Assembly (NCBI RefSeq): GCF_000001735.4
Contig: NC_003076.8
Location: 6,634,001-6,698,000, forward strand
Direction of reading: 5' to 3'
DNA length: 64,000 nt
Origin: Arabidopsis thaliana
Lineage: Eukaryota; Streptophyta; Magnoliopsida; Brassicales; Brassicaceae
Shown: in pieces, positions 12,419 to 24,214 of the stretch
How the letters are laid out: each line of letters begins with the position of its first letter
Numbering within the stretch: the first letter of the stretch is position 1
Program-made: the position numbers and the translations under genes
Notes under the pieces: model-generated
Databases searched by the model: none
The model's input: only the letters and a program-made list of their open reading frames with translations
Told to the model about the DNA's origin: nothing

Positions 12419-13024
12419 GGCGATGGTTGAATTAGGGTTTGATAGCGAGATTCATTCACATACGTCCATGTCGTCGCCGGGGGAAATTTGCTTCACTCCT
12501 ATGTAACTAATTTGATTTTCTGACCTCTGATGAACATACTCTGATGGTGGAGCGACTTTTGAACCGGCTTGTTGGTTTAGCTTAAGCAACCGGTTCTTAA
12601 GTTCGGTATAATCTTTTCAACAATTCGGTTTATTGTTCAGATCTATGAATTTTGGTTCGGTTTGGTTTTTTTACTTTCTTTTTCAGTTTTATCGTCGCCA
12701 AATTAGTCAAAGGTCGTCAAAGAGAAGAGACCAACACCAAAAATACAGTACAGACACTTCTTCACTTGGGTCGGAGTTGTTTTGAAGATTCTACCGTTGG
12801 TGCATCTTCATGTCTTTTCCACTTCAAGAGTTTCAAATTTACTCTGAATTGAGCAACGAATGTTTCCGATTTCCAATTTAAGATCAAGATCGTTGGAATT
12901 TATGTCTTTCCAGCTTTTTTTTTTGTTCTCGTGAATGTGTCGGCAGGATTAGTTTTTGAAGCTTGTTGTTAAATACTTGAACTTGAAGGTTTTGTGGGTT
13001 TGAATCTGTATAGTTCCTTCTGTC
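12419..13024. promoter_or_regulatory. Shared divergent promoter region (site-1 protease / GT47)
   Basis: The start codons of the minus-strand protease and the plus-strand GT47 gene are only 606 bases apart, so both promoters and 5' leaders must lie here. No clear TATA box was assigned. Sequence is mixed, with a run of CGG-rich bases just upstream of the protease ATG (about 12420-12485) and a T-rich leader before the GT47 ATG. Confidence 0.5.
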
Positions 13025-15358
13025 ATGGAGGTTAGATCTGAGCTCCGAAAACAGTCACGAAGTGGAAAGAGGAAATGGGCTATTTTAGTTGGGATTGTGG
13101 CTCTTACTCATATCTTGTTATTACTTTCATATGGTGACGCCTTAAGATATCTGTTGCCTGATGGTAGAAGACTGAAACTTCCCAATGAGAACAATGCGTT
13201 GTTGATGACTCCATCACGAAACACACTTGCGGTTAACGTTTCTGAGGATTCTGCAGTCTCGGGGATTCATGTCTTGGAGAAAAATGGGTATGTTTCAGGT
13301 TTTGGTCTAAGGAATGAGTCTGAGGATGATGAAGGGTTTGTTGGAAATGTTGATTTTGAGAGCTTTGAAGATGTGAAAGACAGTATCATCATCAAAGAAG
13401 TTGCTGGAAGCAGTGATAATCTTTTTCCTTCAGAGACTACTGTAATGCAAAAGGAGAGTGTTTCAACGAGTAATAATGGTTATCAGGTGCAAAATGTGAC
13501 GGTTCAAAGTCAGAAGAACGTCAAAAGCTCTATTTTAAGTGGGGGCTCCTCCATTGCTAGTCCTGCATCTGGAAATAGTTCCTTGCTTGTTTCTAAGAAA
13601 GTAAGTAAGAAGAAGAAAATGCGGTGTGATCTTCCACCAAAATCTGTGACAACAATAGATGAGATGAATCGGATATTAGCAAGGCACCGTAGAACTTCAC
13701 GAGCAATGGTATGTGTGCAGCTGTCATTTCTATTTTCTTTTCACCTGTGGAACTTTAGTTATGATGCAATTAAGAGATATACTACTTCCAATGTAGCGAC
13801 CGCGTTGGTCTTCGAGGAGAGATGAGGAGATATTGACTGCAAGGAAGGAGATAGAGAATGCTCCGGTTGCAAAACTTGAACGGGAGCTCTACCCTCCAAT
13901 ATTCCGTAATGTTTCCCTGTTTAAAAGGTAAAAGTGCAGAACTTAGAGCTAATTCTGAATTAAATTTGCTGGTAATGAAAAAGAGTAATGGTATATACAC
14001 GAATTGATGAATCCTCAGTAGTATCATTAGTCCTATGTGGATGAAACTTTAGCACTACTCCTACTGTAAAATCCGCATCATATGGTCCTATGTTGAGATA
14101 ATTTTCTGTTCGGAACTTAGTACTGTGAAGAGAGTAAAAAGAAAAAGAAAGCCTGAGTTCATATTATATGTTTAGTTCACAAATTCGTTCTGTTTGGTAG
14201 TGTCTTCTTATAAAAGGTAATCTTGACATATCCGATTCAGTTATGTGCCTCAGGAGTTACGAACTTATGGAACGGATACTCAAAGTTTACGTATATAAGG
14301 AAGGGAACCGCCCCATCTTTCATACTCCGATACTCAAGGGATTGTATGCATCAGAGGGATGGTTCATGAAGTTGATGGAAGGAAACAAGCAGTACACTGT
14401 AAAGGACCCAAGAAAGGCTCACTTGTACTATATGCCATTTAGTGCACGGATGCTAGAATACACACTTTATGTGCGTAATTCTCACAACCGCACTAACCTA
14501 CGCCAGTTTCTTAAGGAATATACGGAGCACATCAGTTCCAAGTACCCTTTCTTCAATAGAACCGATGGAGCCGATCATTTTCTTGTTGCTTGTCATGATT
14601 GGGTAGGCATCTGTTTCATTTTTTAAAGTTAACTAATCATTTTTTCTATAGGTAACAATTTTCTATGTTGAATTTGGCTTCACTAACAGGCACCATATGA
14701 GACTAGGCACCACATGGAGCATTGCATTAAAGCTTTATGCAATGCAGACGTAACCGCAGGCTTTAAGATTGGAAGAGACATCTCACTCCCTGAAACATAT
14801 GTCAGAGCCGCCAAAAATCCGCTTCGTGATTTGGGTGGAAAACCGCCGTCTCAGAGGCGGACCCTGGCTTTCTATGCTGGAAGCATGCACGGTTACTTAC
14901 GTCAGATTCTGCTACAGCATTGGAAAGACAAAGACCCGGACATGAAAATCTTCGGGCGAATGCCATTTGGTGTGGCGAGCAAGATGAATTACATCGAGCA
15001 GATGAAAAGCAGCAAGTACTGCATTTGTCCTAAAGGGTACGAAGTCAACAGCCCGAGGGTGGTTGAATCGATTTTCTATGAGTGTGTCCCTGTGATCATC
15101 TCCGACAACTTTGTGCCACCTTTCTTCGAGGTTCTTGATTGGAGTGCGTTCTCGGTCATTGTTGCGGAGAAAGACATCCCGAGGTTGAAAGATATCTTGT
15201 TATCAATACCAGAAGACAAATACGTGAAGATGCAAATGGCGGTGAGAAAGGCGCAAAGGCACTTTCTGTGGCATGCTAAACCTGAGAAATATGATCTGTT
15301 TCATATGGTTTTGCATTCTATTTGGTATAACAGAGTGTTCCAAGCAAAGCGTAGATGA
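13025..15358 (+). CDS. Exostosin-family (GT47) glycosyltransferase, type II membrane protein
   Basis: Four exons (13025-13708, 13797-13927, 14254-14602, 14690-15358) give 610 residues. The N-terminus has a short basic cytosolic tail followed by a signal-anchor helix (WAILVGIVALTHILLLL, residues about 19-35), then a long low-complexity stem with N-glycosylation sequons, then the exostosin/GT47 domain from about residue 275. Family hallmarks seen are RILKVYVYKEG, ASEGWFMKLM, ADHFLVACHDWAPYETRHHMEHC, LAFYAGSMHGYLRQILLQHW, and SKYCICPKGYEVNSPRVVESIFYECVPVIISDNFVPPF near the C-terminus. GT47 enzymes act in the Golgi on cell-wall polysaccharides (xyloglucan, pectin, xylan branches). The sugar donor and acceptor cannot be read from sequence, so no specific activity is given. 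Confidence 0.94.
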
Positions 15359-15662
15359 TGTTACTATGGAGTGCTGATGGTGAAAGTTTAGACCCAATGT
15401 GCTTGTTTGTTGTGTGAGTAATGAATAGCTACAAAGTTGACTCTACCTTTGTAAATATTGACTCATAATTTTGTTCTAATTCGACTTGATGTTGGGCCTA
15501 TTCATAGGTTTTCAGGCCCACCATAACAACCCTACAGGCAACAATGTTACAAGTGTGCCTGAAACGTTGACGTTTAAGTTTAAGAGAACTTCGCTTTAGA
15601 GTTTAGACCAGTTCCCCACAAAGCTCGTTGTCGTCATCGCGCGAGCTTGAACCAAAAAAACC
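15359..15662. other. Short intergenic region before the LRR gene
   Basis: About 300 bases holding the GT47 3' end and the promoter and leader of the LRR gene. Two GGCCCA-type boxes lie at 15492-15498 and 15524-15530. Confidence 0.6.
15492..15530. promoter_or_regulatory. Pair of GGCCCA (site II/TCP-like) elements
   Basis: TTGGGCC at 15492-15498 and AGGCCCA at 15524-15530 lie about 130-170 bases upstream of the LRR gene ATG at 15663. Such boxes are common in promoters of plant housekeeping genes and are bound by TCP factors (established knowledge). Function at this site is inferred only. Confidence 0.45.
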
Positions 15663-17564
15663 ATGAACAGTGAGAAGGAAGACGAGCCATTGGAAGAGAT
15701 CGGCGATTCGAATAATGTTCTCGATCTCACTAGCTATCAGCTCCACAGTCTCGATACGGTCGAGTTACCGCCGAACCTGATTGAGCTGGACCTTACGGCG
15801 AACCGTTTGTCGGGATTGGACTCGAGGATCGCTCAGCTCTCCACGCTTAAGAAGCTTTCTCTCCGCCAAAACCTAATTGATGATTCCGCCGTCGAACCGT
15901 TGTCTCACTGGGACGCCTTGTCCGATCTCGAGGTGATTCTCGACTCTCTGATTTATCTTTTGAGTGATTTTGTAAATGGTGAAATATCTAGGCATCTGAT
16001 TTTGTTTTTGGCCGTGGAACGTTATGATTTTGGCTAATTGCCTTTTGCATTTCACTTTTGATTTTCACTAGAATTGAAAATTGGCATTGATAGTCTGAGA
16101 GGCATAGTTATTTGTGGGCAGTGGATAAAGAAGAGTGTTTCTTGCTATAATTTATGCAGGAGTTAGTTCTCAGAGATAACAAGCTAGCGAAAGTACCAGA
16201 TGTCAGCATATTCACGAAGCTTTTGGTTTACGACATATCTTTCAATGAAATCACTTCTTTGGAAGGAATATCCAAGGCCTCTAGCACACTGAAGGAACTC
16301 TATGTGTCTAAAAATGAAGTTAACAAGATTATGGAGATTGAACACTTACACAACTTGCAGATTCTTGAACTGGGGTCTAATAGATTGCGGGTTTGTCCCT
16401 CCCTCCTCTTTGATATTTTTTTATTCTCTTTACAGTGCTTCAGCAATGAATTTGAAAGCATTGAGGTTTCAGGTGATGGAAAATCTGGAAAACTTCACAA
16501 AATTAGAAGAACTATGGCTCGGAAGAAACCGTATCAAAGTTGTTAACCTGTGTGGGCTCAAATGCATAAAAAAGATTAGCTTGCAGAGCAATCGATTGAC
16601 CTCTATGAAAGGATTTGAGGTGTGCTTCATTTACCTTTCTGCAGATATACTCATTCCTCATGCCAGCATTTTTATTTCTTCTGATGCTTGAAATATTATG
16701 TACCCAGGAATGTGTTGCTCTTGAAGAGTTATATTTGAGCCATAATGGTATCTCCAAAATGGAAGGCTTGAGTGCATTGGTCAACCTACGGGTATTGGAC
16801 GTGTCGAACAACAAGCTTACTTCAGTTGATGACATTCAGAACCTCACAAAGTATTTCACCTTTCCCTTGCTTCAGACCGATTTTTGTCTTTTGGTGATTT
16901 ATTTTCTCCATCCTGACTTTAACTTAACCTATAGGTTGGAAGATTTGTGGCTTAATGACAACCAGATAGAATCACTGGAAGCAATCACAGAAGCTGTTAC
17001 AGGATCTAAAGAGAAGCTTACCACTATCTACCTCGAAAATAACCCTTGTGTAAGTTTAATCATAATCTTTAGTCACTTTTCATCAAAGTCTTGTCACTCA
17101 GTATCGTAGGATCTCCTATCTTTGGTTTTGCTTTTGCTTTTTGATATGGAATGTCAATTTAATGGTACACAGAGTGATCCCATTGCTGGTCTTGTTCAAT
17201 GTGCATCGTAATTTAGATTATTTTTTTTCCGTATATATTGATAATGCATAAGAAACCTTGGGTTTTTCTATAAAGTTTCTTATGCATTTAAGTAAACTTG
17301 AGTACCACAACTTGGTTGTAGTTTTTTGCATAAGTCAATTCATTTATTTGGGTGAGTCCCAGTGTCTTCTATAAATTATCAATTTCTTTGGCTCAGAAGA
17401 TGTGAAAAGTAATTATTTTACTGAGAGCCATTAAACGTTATCTAATATAAGTGTATCATTTTCTGTTGTCCATCTCCTCTCAGGCCAAGTCTTCTGATTA
17501 TGTTGCTGCGGTCAGACAAATCTTCCCGAATGTGGAGCAAATTGATTCTAACTTATTTGCTTAG
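15663..17564 (+). CDS. SDS22-like leucine-rich repeat regulator of protein phosphatase 1
   Basis: Six exons (15663-15932, 16160-16390, 16473-16619, 16708-16850, 16935-17049, 17484-17564) give 328 residues. From about residue 30 the protein is a nearly continuous array of 21-23 residue LRRs of the SDS22 type: LIELDLTANRLSGL, LVYDISFNEITSLEG, LQILELGSNRLR, LEELWLGRNRIKVV, KISLQSNRLTSMKG, LEELYLSHNGISKMEG, LRVLDVSNNKLTSVDD and LEDLWLNDNQIESLE. It ends with an LRR-cap-like segment (TIYLENNPC) and the tail FPNVEQIDSNLFA. SDS22 proteins bind the catalytic subunit of PP1 in nucleus and cytosol. Length and repeat type fit PPP1R7/SDS22 homologues. No transmembrane segment or kinase domain is present, which separates it from receptor kinases. 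Confidence 0.92.
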
Positions 17565-18648
17565 AGATGGATATATTCCTTGTCGTGCTGTTTGTATGAA
17601 TGTCTGCTTCCTCATCCCATGGGCATGGGCATCGAATTTAGGAAATCAGGTACAACACGGATTCCTCAAAATATACATGTGTCTGCTGTTTATCATAAAG
17701 AAGTGCAAATGAGCAAATTAAATCGCTCTCGTCATGGATATTTATTAAAACGTTTTTGAAATTCTAGTGTTCCCTTGCAAGTAAACCAATTCTTGTTTTT
17801 GGTCTGTAATAGTATGTGGACTGTGTCTGTAAAAGGGAATCCCCGAGTCTGAAGTTGTCTTTGTTTCAAGTTTCAACCGAGAACACTAACTTGAATACTT
17901 TGATCCATATTTTTGACTTTGCCCCTTGCTTTTTTATCTTTATAGTTTCATGTGATTGTTCAGTATTGAAAGGTTGCTATATTACATATTTTACTACTTT
18001 TTGGTAACTTGTTACAAGTTTTGGGCTTCTAATCTTTCTTTCCGACAGAAGTACTTTTTGTTAATGAACTGAAGAAATTTGCTGTATAAAAGAAGGTACA
18101 AGAGTGGTATAAAAGAAAAAGAAAAAAGTCATTTCACCAATACAGATCTGCACTTCTGCAATCACATTCTCTAGAGAGTTAGCCGCAAAGTATCACCTTA
18201 AATTATCTTACGTACCAAAATATTAATGGAAGTAGTCTATGTTTATACTAAACCGATTTGAACCGAAAATGTTTATAATAATGGTGGTATTTTGAATTGA
18301 GGTTTTGGTTGACCTGATATTTCATCGGTTTGGAAAGTCAACTTCTCTTTTATAGTCGCTCACCGGTTTGATTTGATTGATATTTACATCACGCAAGAAA
18401 ACCGGATATAGCTTAAGATGACTTGTAGCGAATGAACACATGACATGTGTTAATTCCACGAAGGCTGGGTCAGTCGTTTGTTTACTAGTTACCGCAGCTC
18501 AAACATGTAATTCCCGTGAGAGATTGTTTTGCCGGAGATAGTAGTTTTCGCGTCTCCAAAAACCCTTCGACCTTTGCCGGAGATAGTAGTTCCTCACTCT
18601 CTTTAATCCGATTCATCGAGCCGGAGAGCTCACCTTCCGCCGCGTAAA
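17565..18648. other. Intergenic region upstream of STT3A
   Basis: Contains the 3' UTR of the LRR gene and the promoter and leader of STT3A. A weak duplication of the phrase GCCGGAGATAGTAGTT occurs in the leader at about 18530-18546 and 18576-18592. No other gene was recognised. Confidence 0.55.
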
Positions 18649-21600
18649 ATGGCGGCTCTAGAAAGCCCACTGCCGGGAACGCCGACTGCGATGAGGAATG
18701 CTTTCGGCAACGTTTTATCAGTCCTGATCCTCGTCCTCATTGGTGTCCTCGCTTTCTCGATCCGACTCTTCTCTGTGAGTTCACTGATGTTTCTGCTTGG
18801 TTGATTCATTTCAGTGTTCTTCAATTTGTTAGGCTTTAGATCCGATCGGACTAGTTTAGATCCGACTAATCTAGATCCGATCTCATGATTTGAGATTGAT
18901 TGGTGTAACTTCGTTTCTCTCCTCACTGTCTCTGTGTTAAAGAAACAGATTGTTGTTGTTACTTGTTATTTAACGCTGCGTCGGAGAGATATTGTTCCTC
19001 GTCGTAGTGATGGTTCATGTATCTTAAGAGTGAAATTAAGTGTTTTAGCTTTGAAATGTTAAATCAATGCTTGTTCCATTTTATTTGACAGTTAGGAAAA
19101 TACTTGGAATTAGTTAATTTTACTTCTCTAGACTCTAGTAAATTCAGTAATGTCTTATCTACTCTGCAGAAGAGGCTAATTCTTGTTTGATTCTAGCAAT
19201 CATCTCATACTTTTCATTTTTATTGCTTTTGGTAACGTTCTTGATTTATTTTTCAGGTTATAAAGTATGAAAGTGTGATTCATGAGTTTGATCCTTACTT
19301 CAATTATAGAGTCACTCAGGTTCACTCTCTTTTCTTATTTCCAGGATGTTAATCTTAGCTTTGGGCGAGTTCTCCTTTTAATTTCTGAGATTGCGGTCCT
19401 ATTTAATTTGTTGTTTATTTCAGTTCTTATCGAAGAATGGAATATACGAGTTCTGGAATTGGTTTGATGATAGGACCTGGTAATTTGAGGATCAGAAATT
19501 TTGGTCTATTACTGTCTTCAATAGCATTGTACTTATTTTGTTTCCCCCATTTTATTTGATATTAGGTATCCTCTTGGCCGTGTGATTGGAGGAACTGTTT
19601 ACCCTGGGTTAACTTTGACTGCTGGAACCATCTGGTGGTGAGTGTAGTTTCACTGTTATCAGCAATTATTTGATACACACGTATGGGTCAGTTTTGAGTT
19701 TTAATTATTTATATCTATGTGCCACAGGGGATTAAATTCATTAAACATTCCTCTGTCAGTAGAGACTGTCTGTGTCTTCACTGCACCTGTATTTTCAGCT
19801 TTTGCATCCTGGGCAACTTACCTTTTGACAAAGGTTTGTCTTTTTTCTTACATGATTTCTCTAGTAAATTTTAGAACCAATAAATGATAAGTACATATTT
19901 GCATTCTAACAGGAAGTTAAGGGCTCCGGTGCTGGACTTGCAGCTGCTGCTCTTTTGGCCATGGTAATTTAGTCAATTAGTATACGTGATATTTTTCTTC
20001 AATTGATGTTTCGGGAAAATTCTGAACAGCAAACGTTAAGTTTCTAGAACATCATGGCTATGATAATTAATAGGTTAGCGTTTGGTGATTTGATGTCATG
20101 TACACTATTCAGCATTGGTGCATTGTTTACTGGAATTTACCACAAAATTTTATTGATGTGTTTCTTTAGAGTGTTAGTTCTTTTTACTGAATGGTTACTT
20201 TTGCAGGTTCCCTCATATATATCCCGATCTGTAGCTGGTAGCTATGACAATGAAGCTGTTGCCATCTTTGCTTTGATCTTCACTTTTTATCTTTACATAA
20301 AGGTTAGGGTTTTCTCCAATGGCATGTAAAGTTGTTTTGATTTTTTCACCCTTTGGAGCATGTGTATAAGAAAATTCCTTCAGCAACCAACATCAAACCT
20401 TCTCTTGTAAATCTCTGTTTCTTAGTTGCCAATTCCTTTTAATTATTTTTCCAGTGATCCTTATCATGAATTTTATGCAGACATTAAATACAGGTTCCTT
20501 ATTTTATGCCACCCTGAATGCTCTTGCATACTTTTACATGGTACGACCTGCGATAATTCACCATTTTTTCTCCTTTTCCTCTTCAGTATTATTTTCTGCT
20601 CAGTTTTTACTTGTTTTTTTTCCATCATTAGGTATGTTCATGGGGAGGTTACACCTTCATTATCAATCTGATACCAATGCACGTGCTTTTGTGCATTGTA
20701 ACTGGGCGATACTCTCCCCGACTGTACATTGCCTATGCTCCTTTGGTAAGAATCTTCTTCCTTCTGGAGACAGATAAAAATTATTATAACAACCTATACC
20801 AGTAGTTGTATATATCACGTAGGATGCTGAAAGATAGCTAAAATTACATAATACTGAAAGTTATTGACACCAGGTTTGCTCATGCGTATGCAGGTTGTGT
20901 TAGGCACGTTGTTAGCGGCATTGGTGCCTGTTGTTGGTTTCAATGCGGTTTTGACTTCTGAACATTTTGCCTCGTTTTTGGTGAGTTTTTTCTCAATTAT
21001 TTCTCAATTATTTTGTTATGTATGCCTCTTCATTTAGTGCTTAGTTTATTGAATCGGATTTTGCGTGTTGAACTGACCATGGATTAGTCCTTTTGGTGCA
21101 TCGTTTTCTGGACACGAGTTTACTAGTTGATGCCTGTAGAGTTATTCAAGCTAAAAAAAACTGAAACCTTTTTAAATTCTAAGTTTTCACTTGTGAGATA
21201 AGTTAATATATGTACGAATATTGGGTTTAAACTTAATGTTTCTGCAAATGGACAAAAAATTTCTACTAGTTATTCTCTTCATTTACTTCTACTTTTGTTA
21301 AGAAATTTTTGTCTATAACTTATGCAGGTTTTTATCATCATCCACGTTGTAGCTCTCGTATACTACATCAAAGGCATTCTTTCTCCCAAAATGTTCAAAG
21401 TTGCTGTGACACTTGTTGTGTCTATCGGCATGTACGCTTTCTTATACTGTTTCTCTCTACATGTCTACAATTACCACACCTTGATAAGAGGAGTTTATCT
21501 GCTTCTTATCCAACTTCACAAAGCTAGTACAGATGGGATAACCTCTAGATTTTCTGGATTATGCATCATTGGGTAAAATGTTTATCTATGCTCGTTTATT

Positions 21601-24214
21601 CTTTACAGGGTTGTGTGTTTCATAGTTGTGGCAATTCTTGTGGCATTGGTGGCTTCAAGTCCAACAGGAGGATGGAGTGGTAGGAGTTTAAGTTTACTTG
21701 ATCCGTGAGTGGTTCTAGTTTTTCAATCTTTCTTCTCCTAGCCATTTATTTTATGTCTTTGTCCACGTTTCAGGTATTCCGCTTTATCATTTTATAATTA
21801 TTAACATACCTGACACTCTTTTTCTTTGTTTTATCTATCGTACAACAGAACTTATGCAAGCAAGTATATTCCAATTATTGCAAGTGTCAGTGAACATCAA
21901 CCTCCAACTTGGCCATCTTATTTCATGGATATCAATGTTTTGGCTTTCTTGGTCCCTGCTGGCATCATTGTGAGTTAAATTTTGATTGTAGTTACTAATT
22001 AGATTTTGTGCTGAATAACATTTTTTGTCCATATATTTTGTGTTGATTCTTTCCTCTTTTCTTATCTTCTGTTGGTAGGCGTGCTTTTCGCCTCTATCTG
22101 ATGCCAGCTCTTTTGTGGTCCTTTACATTGTAATGTCTGTATACTTTTCTGGAGTTATGGTAAGTTGTGTGTCTATGAATTGCCGTTGCATCTTTCTGTT
22201 GCCTAGTTATTTTATTGAACCATGTATTCACCTGTCTTCCTGTTCTCTTAGGTTCGTCTTATGCTCGTGCTTGCTCCAGCAGCATGCATCATGTCTGGGA
22301 TTGCGCTCTCTCAAGCTTTTGATGTTTTCACGGGTTCCATCAAATACCAGTTAGGCGCATCGTCTAATTCCACAGATGATGTAAGTATGCTTCTCTGTCT
22401 ACTTTGTTCTCTGATCTGTTGAATCATCTGTGTTGACAAGTTCTGGACAAAAATGGTTTGTGTTTCGACTGTTAGGCAGAGGACAACACTTCCACGAACA
22501 ATGCCCCAAAAGATGATGTTTCTGCTGGTAAGACTGACAAGGGTGAAGAGATTGTAAAAGAGCGGTCTTCCAAAAAGGGCAAGAAGAAAGAGAGAGAACC
22601 GGCTGATAAACCTTCTGTTAAGGCCAAGATTAAAAAGAAGGCTCTTGTTTTGCCTCTTGAAGCCTCTATAGTTGCGCTTCTTCTCCTTATAATGTTGGGT
22701 GCTTTCTATGTGGTATGCAGACTTTCTTCGAGTTGTTATTTTATGGTCCCATCTTTTACAGTTAGTTTTGTCGTCAACATTCAAATGATAGGAGTTCGAA
22801 ATGCATACCTTTGTTTTGTAGATCCATTGTGTTTGGGCAGCTGCAGAAGCATATTCAGCTCCATCAATAGTTTTGACATCTCAGTCACGTGATGGCCTAC
22901 ACGTCTTTGATGATTTTAGAGAGTCTTATGCATGGTTAAGCCATAATACTGATGTGGATGATAAAGTAAGTTTTTTCAACAAAAACAAGTCAGTTTTTAG
23001 TTCCTGTTAAGCATCATCCTTTGGTAGAGGTATAAGCTGTCTTTAATATATGAAGTTGCCTGAGTTTGATTTGCAAAAATAAAATCTTGGTAGGTGGCAT
23101 CATGGTGGGACTATGGTTATCAGACGACAGCTATGGCTAATAGAACTGTGATTGTTGACAACAACACATGGAATAATACTCACATTGCAACTGTTGGCAC
23201 TGCAATGTCATCTCCAGAAAAGGCGGCGTGGGAAATTTTCAACTCCTTGGATGTGAAATATGTTCTTGTCGTCTTTGGTGGTATGTGTTTGGCTCATGAC
23301 ATTGCCATCTTGTGTATTATCTCTGAAGTATATTCTCTGATCGGACAATCATTTCATTAGGTCTTATTGGTTACCCTAGTGATGACATCAACAAGTTTCT
23401 GTGGATGGTTCGTATTGGAGGCGGCGTCTTTCCACATATAAAGGAAGCTGATTATCTGGTACTTATTTGTTTTGTTTTGTTTTGTTTCTTTCGGTCTTAG
23501 AACAAGTTGTGATGGCTCAATAATTTTGAAGACTTTGAATCTGAACCTGGTTACCTAATATTTGCTTTGCAAAAGAGAGATGGGCAATACCGGATTGATT
23601 CTGAGGCCACTCCAACAATGTTGAACAGCCTTATGTACAAGCTCTCTTACTACAGGTATGATACTTTCTCGTAACTGTAACCTCGAACTCTGTTTACAAG
23701 GCTGAGTTTTAATATTTTTTCTCCAGGTTTGTAGAGACGGATGGTAAAGGTTATGATCGGGTGAGGCGGACAGAGATTGGGAAGAAGCATTTTAAGCTTA
23801 CACATTTCGAAGAGGTGAGATTTAAATTATTTACTACAAACCAGGGTGCATTGATTCCACTAGGATTCTGGTAAATGTAACTGGTTTTGTCATCAGGTTT
23901 TCACGAGTCACCATTGGATGGTTCGGCTATACAAGCTGAAACCTCCCAGGAACAGGATTCGTGGTAAAGCAAAGAAACTGAAATCGGTAAGCACCTGACA
24001 ATTTTGGGAAAATCCTCCTACATATTATTAAACCCCATTCAACCTTGACTTCAATGGGCAGTACACAAATGTGAAATAATGAGTTTCGAAGCTAAGAGGG
24101 ACCGTCATGACTGTTGTGTTGAGATGAGATATACTAATGTAGCTTTTGCTGTGTTGCCAGAAAACAAGCTCTGGATTGAGTTCAAAATCAGCGAAGAAGA
24201 ACCCGTGGGTCTAG
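18649..24214 (+). CDS. STT3A: Oligosaccharyltransferase catalytic subunit STT3A
   Basis: Twenty-three exons: 18649-18774, 19257-19319, 19424-19479, 19566-19637, 19728-19833, 19913-19963, 20207-20302, 20481-20540, 20632-20745, 20894-20980, 21328-21431, 21609-21704, 21849-21969, 22079-22159, 22252-22380, 22476-22712, 22822-22965, 23094-23280, 23361-23458, 23576-23655, 23727-23814, 23897-23986, 24161-24214. They sum to 779 residues. STT3 transfers the lipid-linked glycan to Asn in N-x-S/T sequons in the ER. Visible hallmarks are the luminal DPYFN motif (Asp about 54), SVSEHQPP (about 356-363), and the acceptor-binding WWDYGYQ (585-591), plus many hydrophobic helices in the N-terminal two thirds. 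A lysine-rich insert near 500 ([10 protein letters not shown]) precedes the last helix. The final tiny exon was chosen over one at 24062-24079 because it restores the remembered length. Arabidopsis STT3A loss causes salt-sensitive root growth (established knowledge). Confidence 0.96.

Noticed and set aside
24062-24079. Alternative last exon of STT3A (YTNVK)
   Set aside because: Gives 767 residues against the remembered 779; kept as a finding, not in the model.
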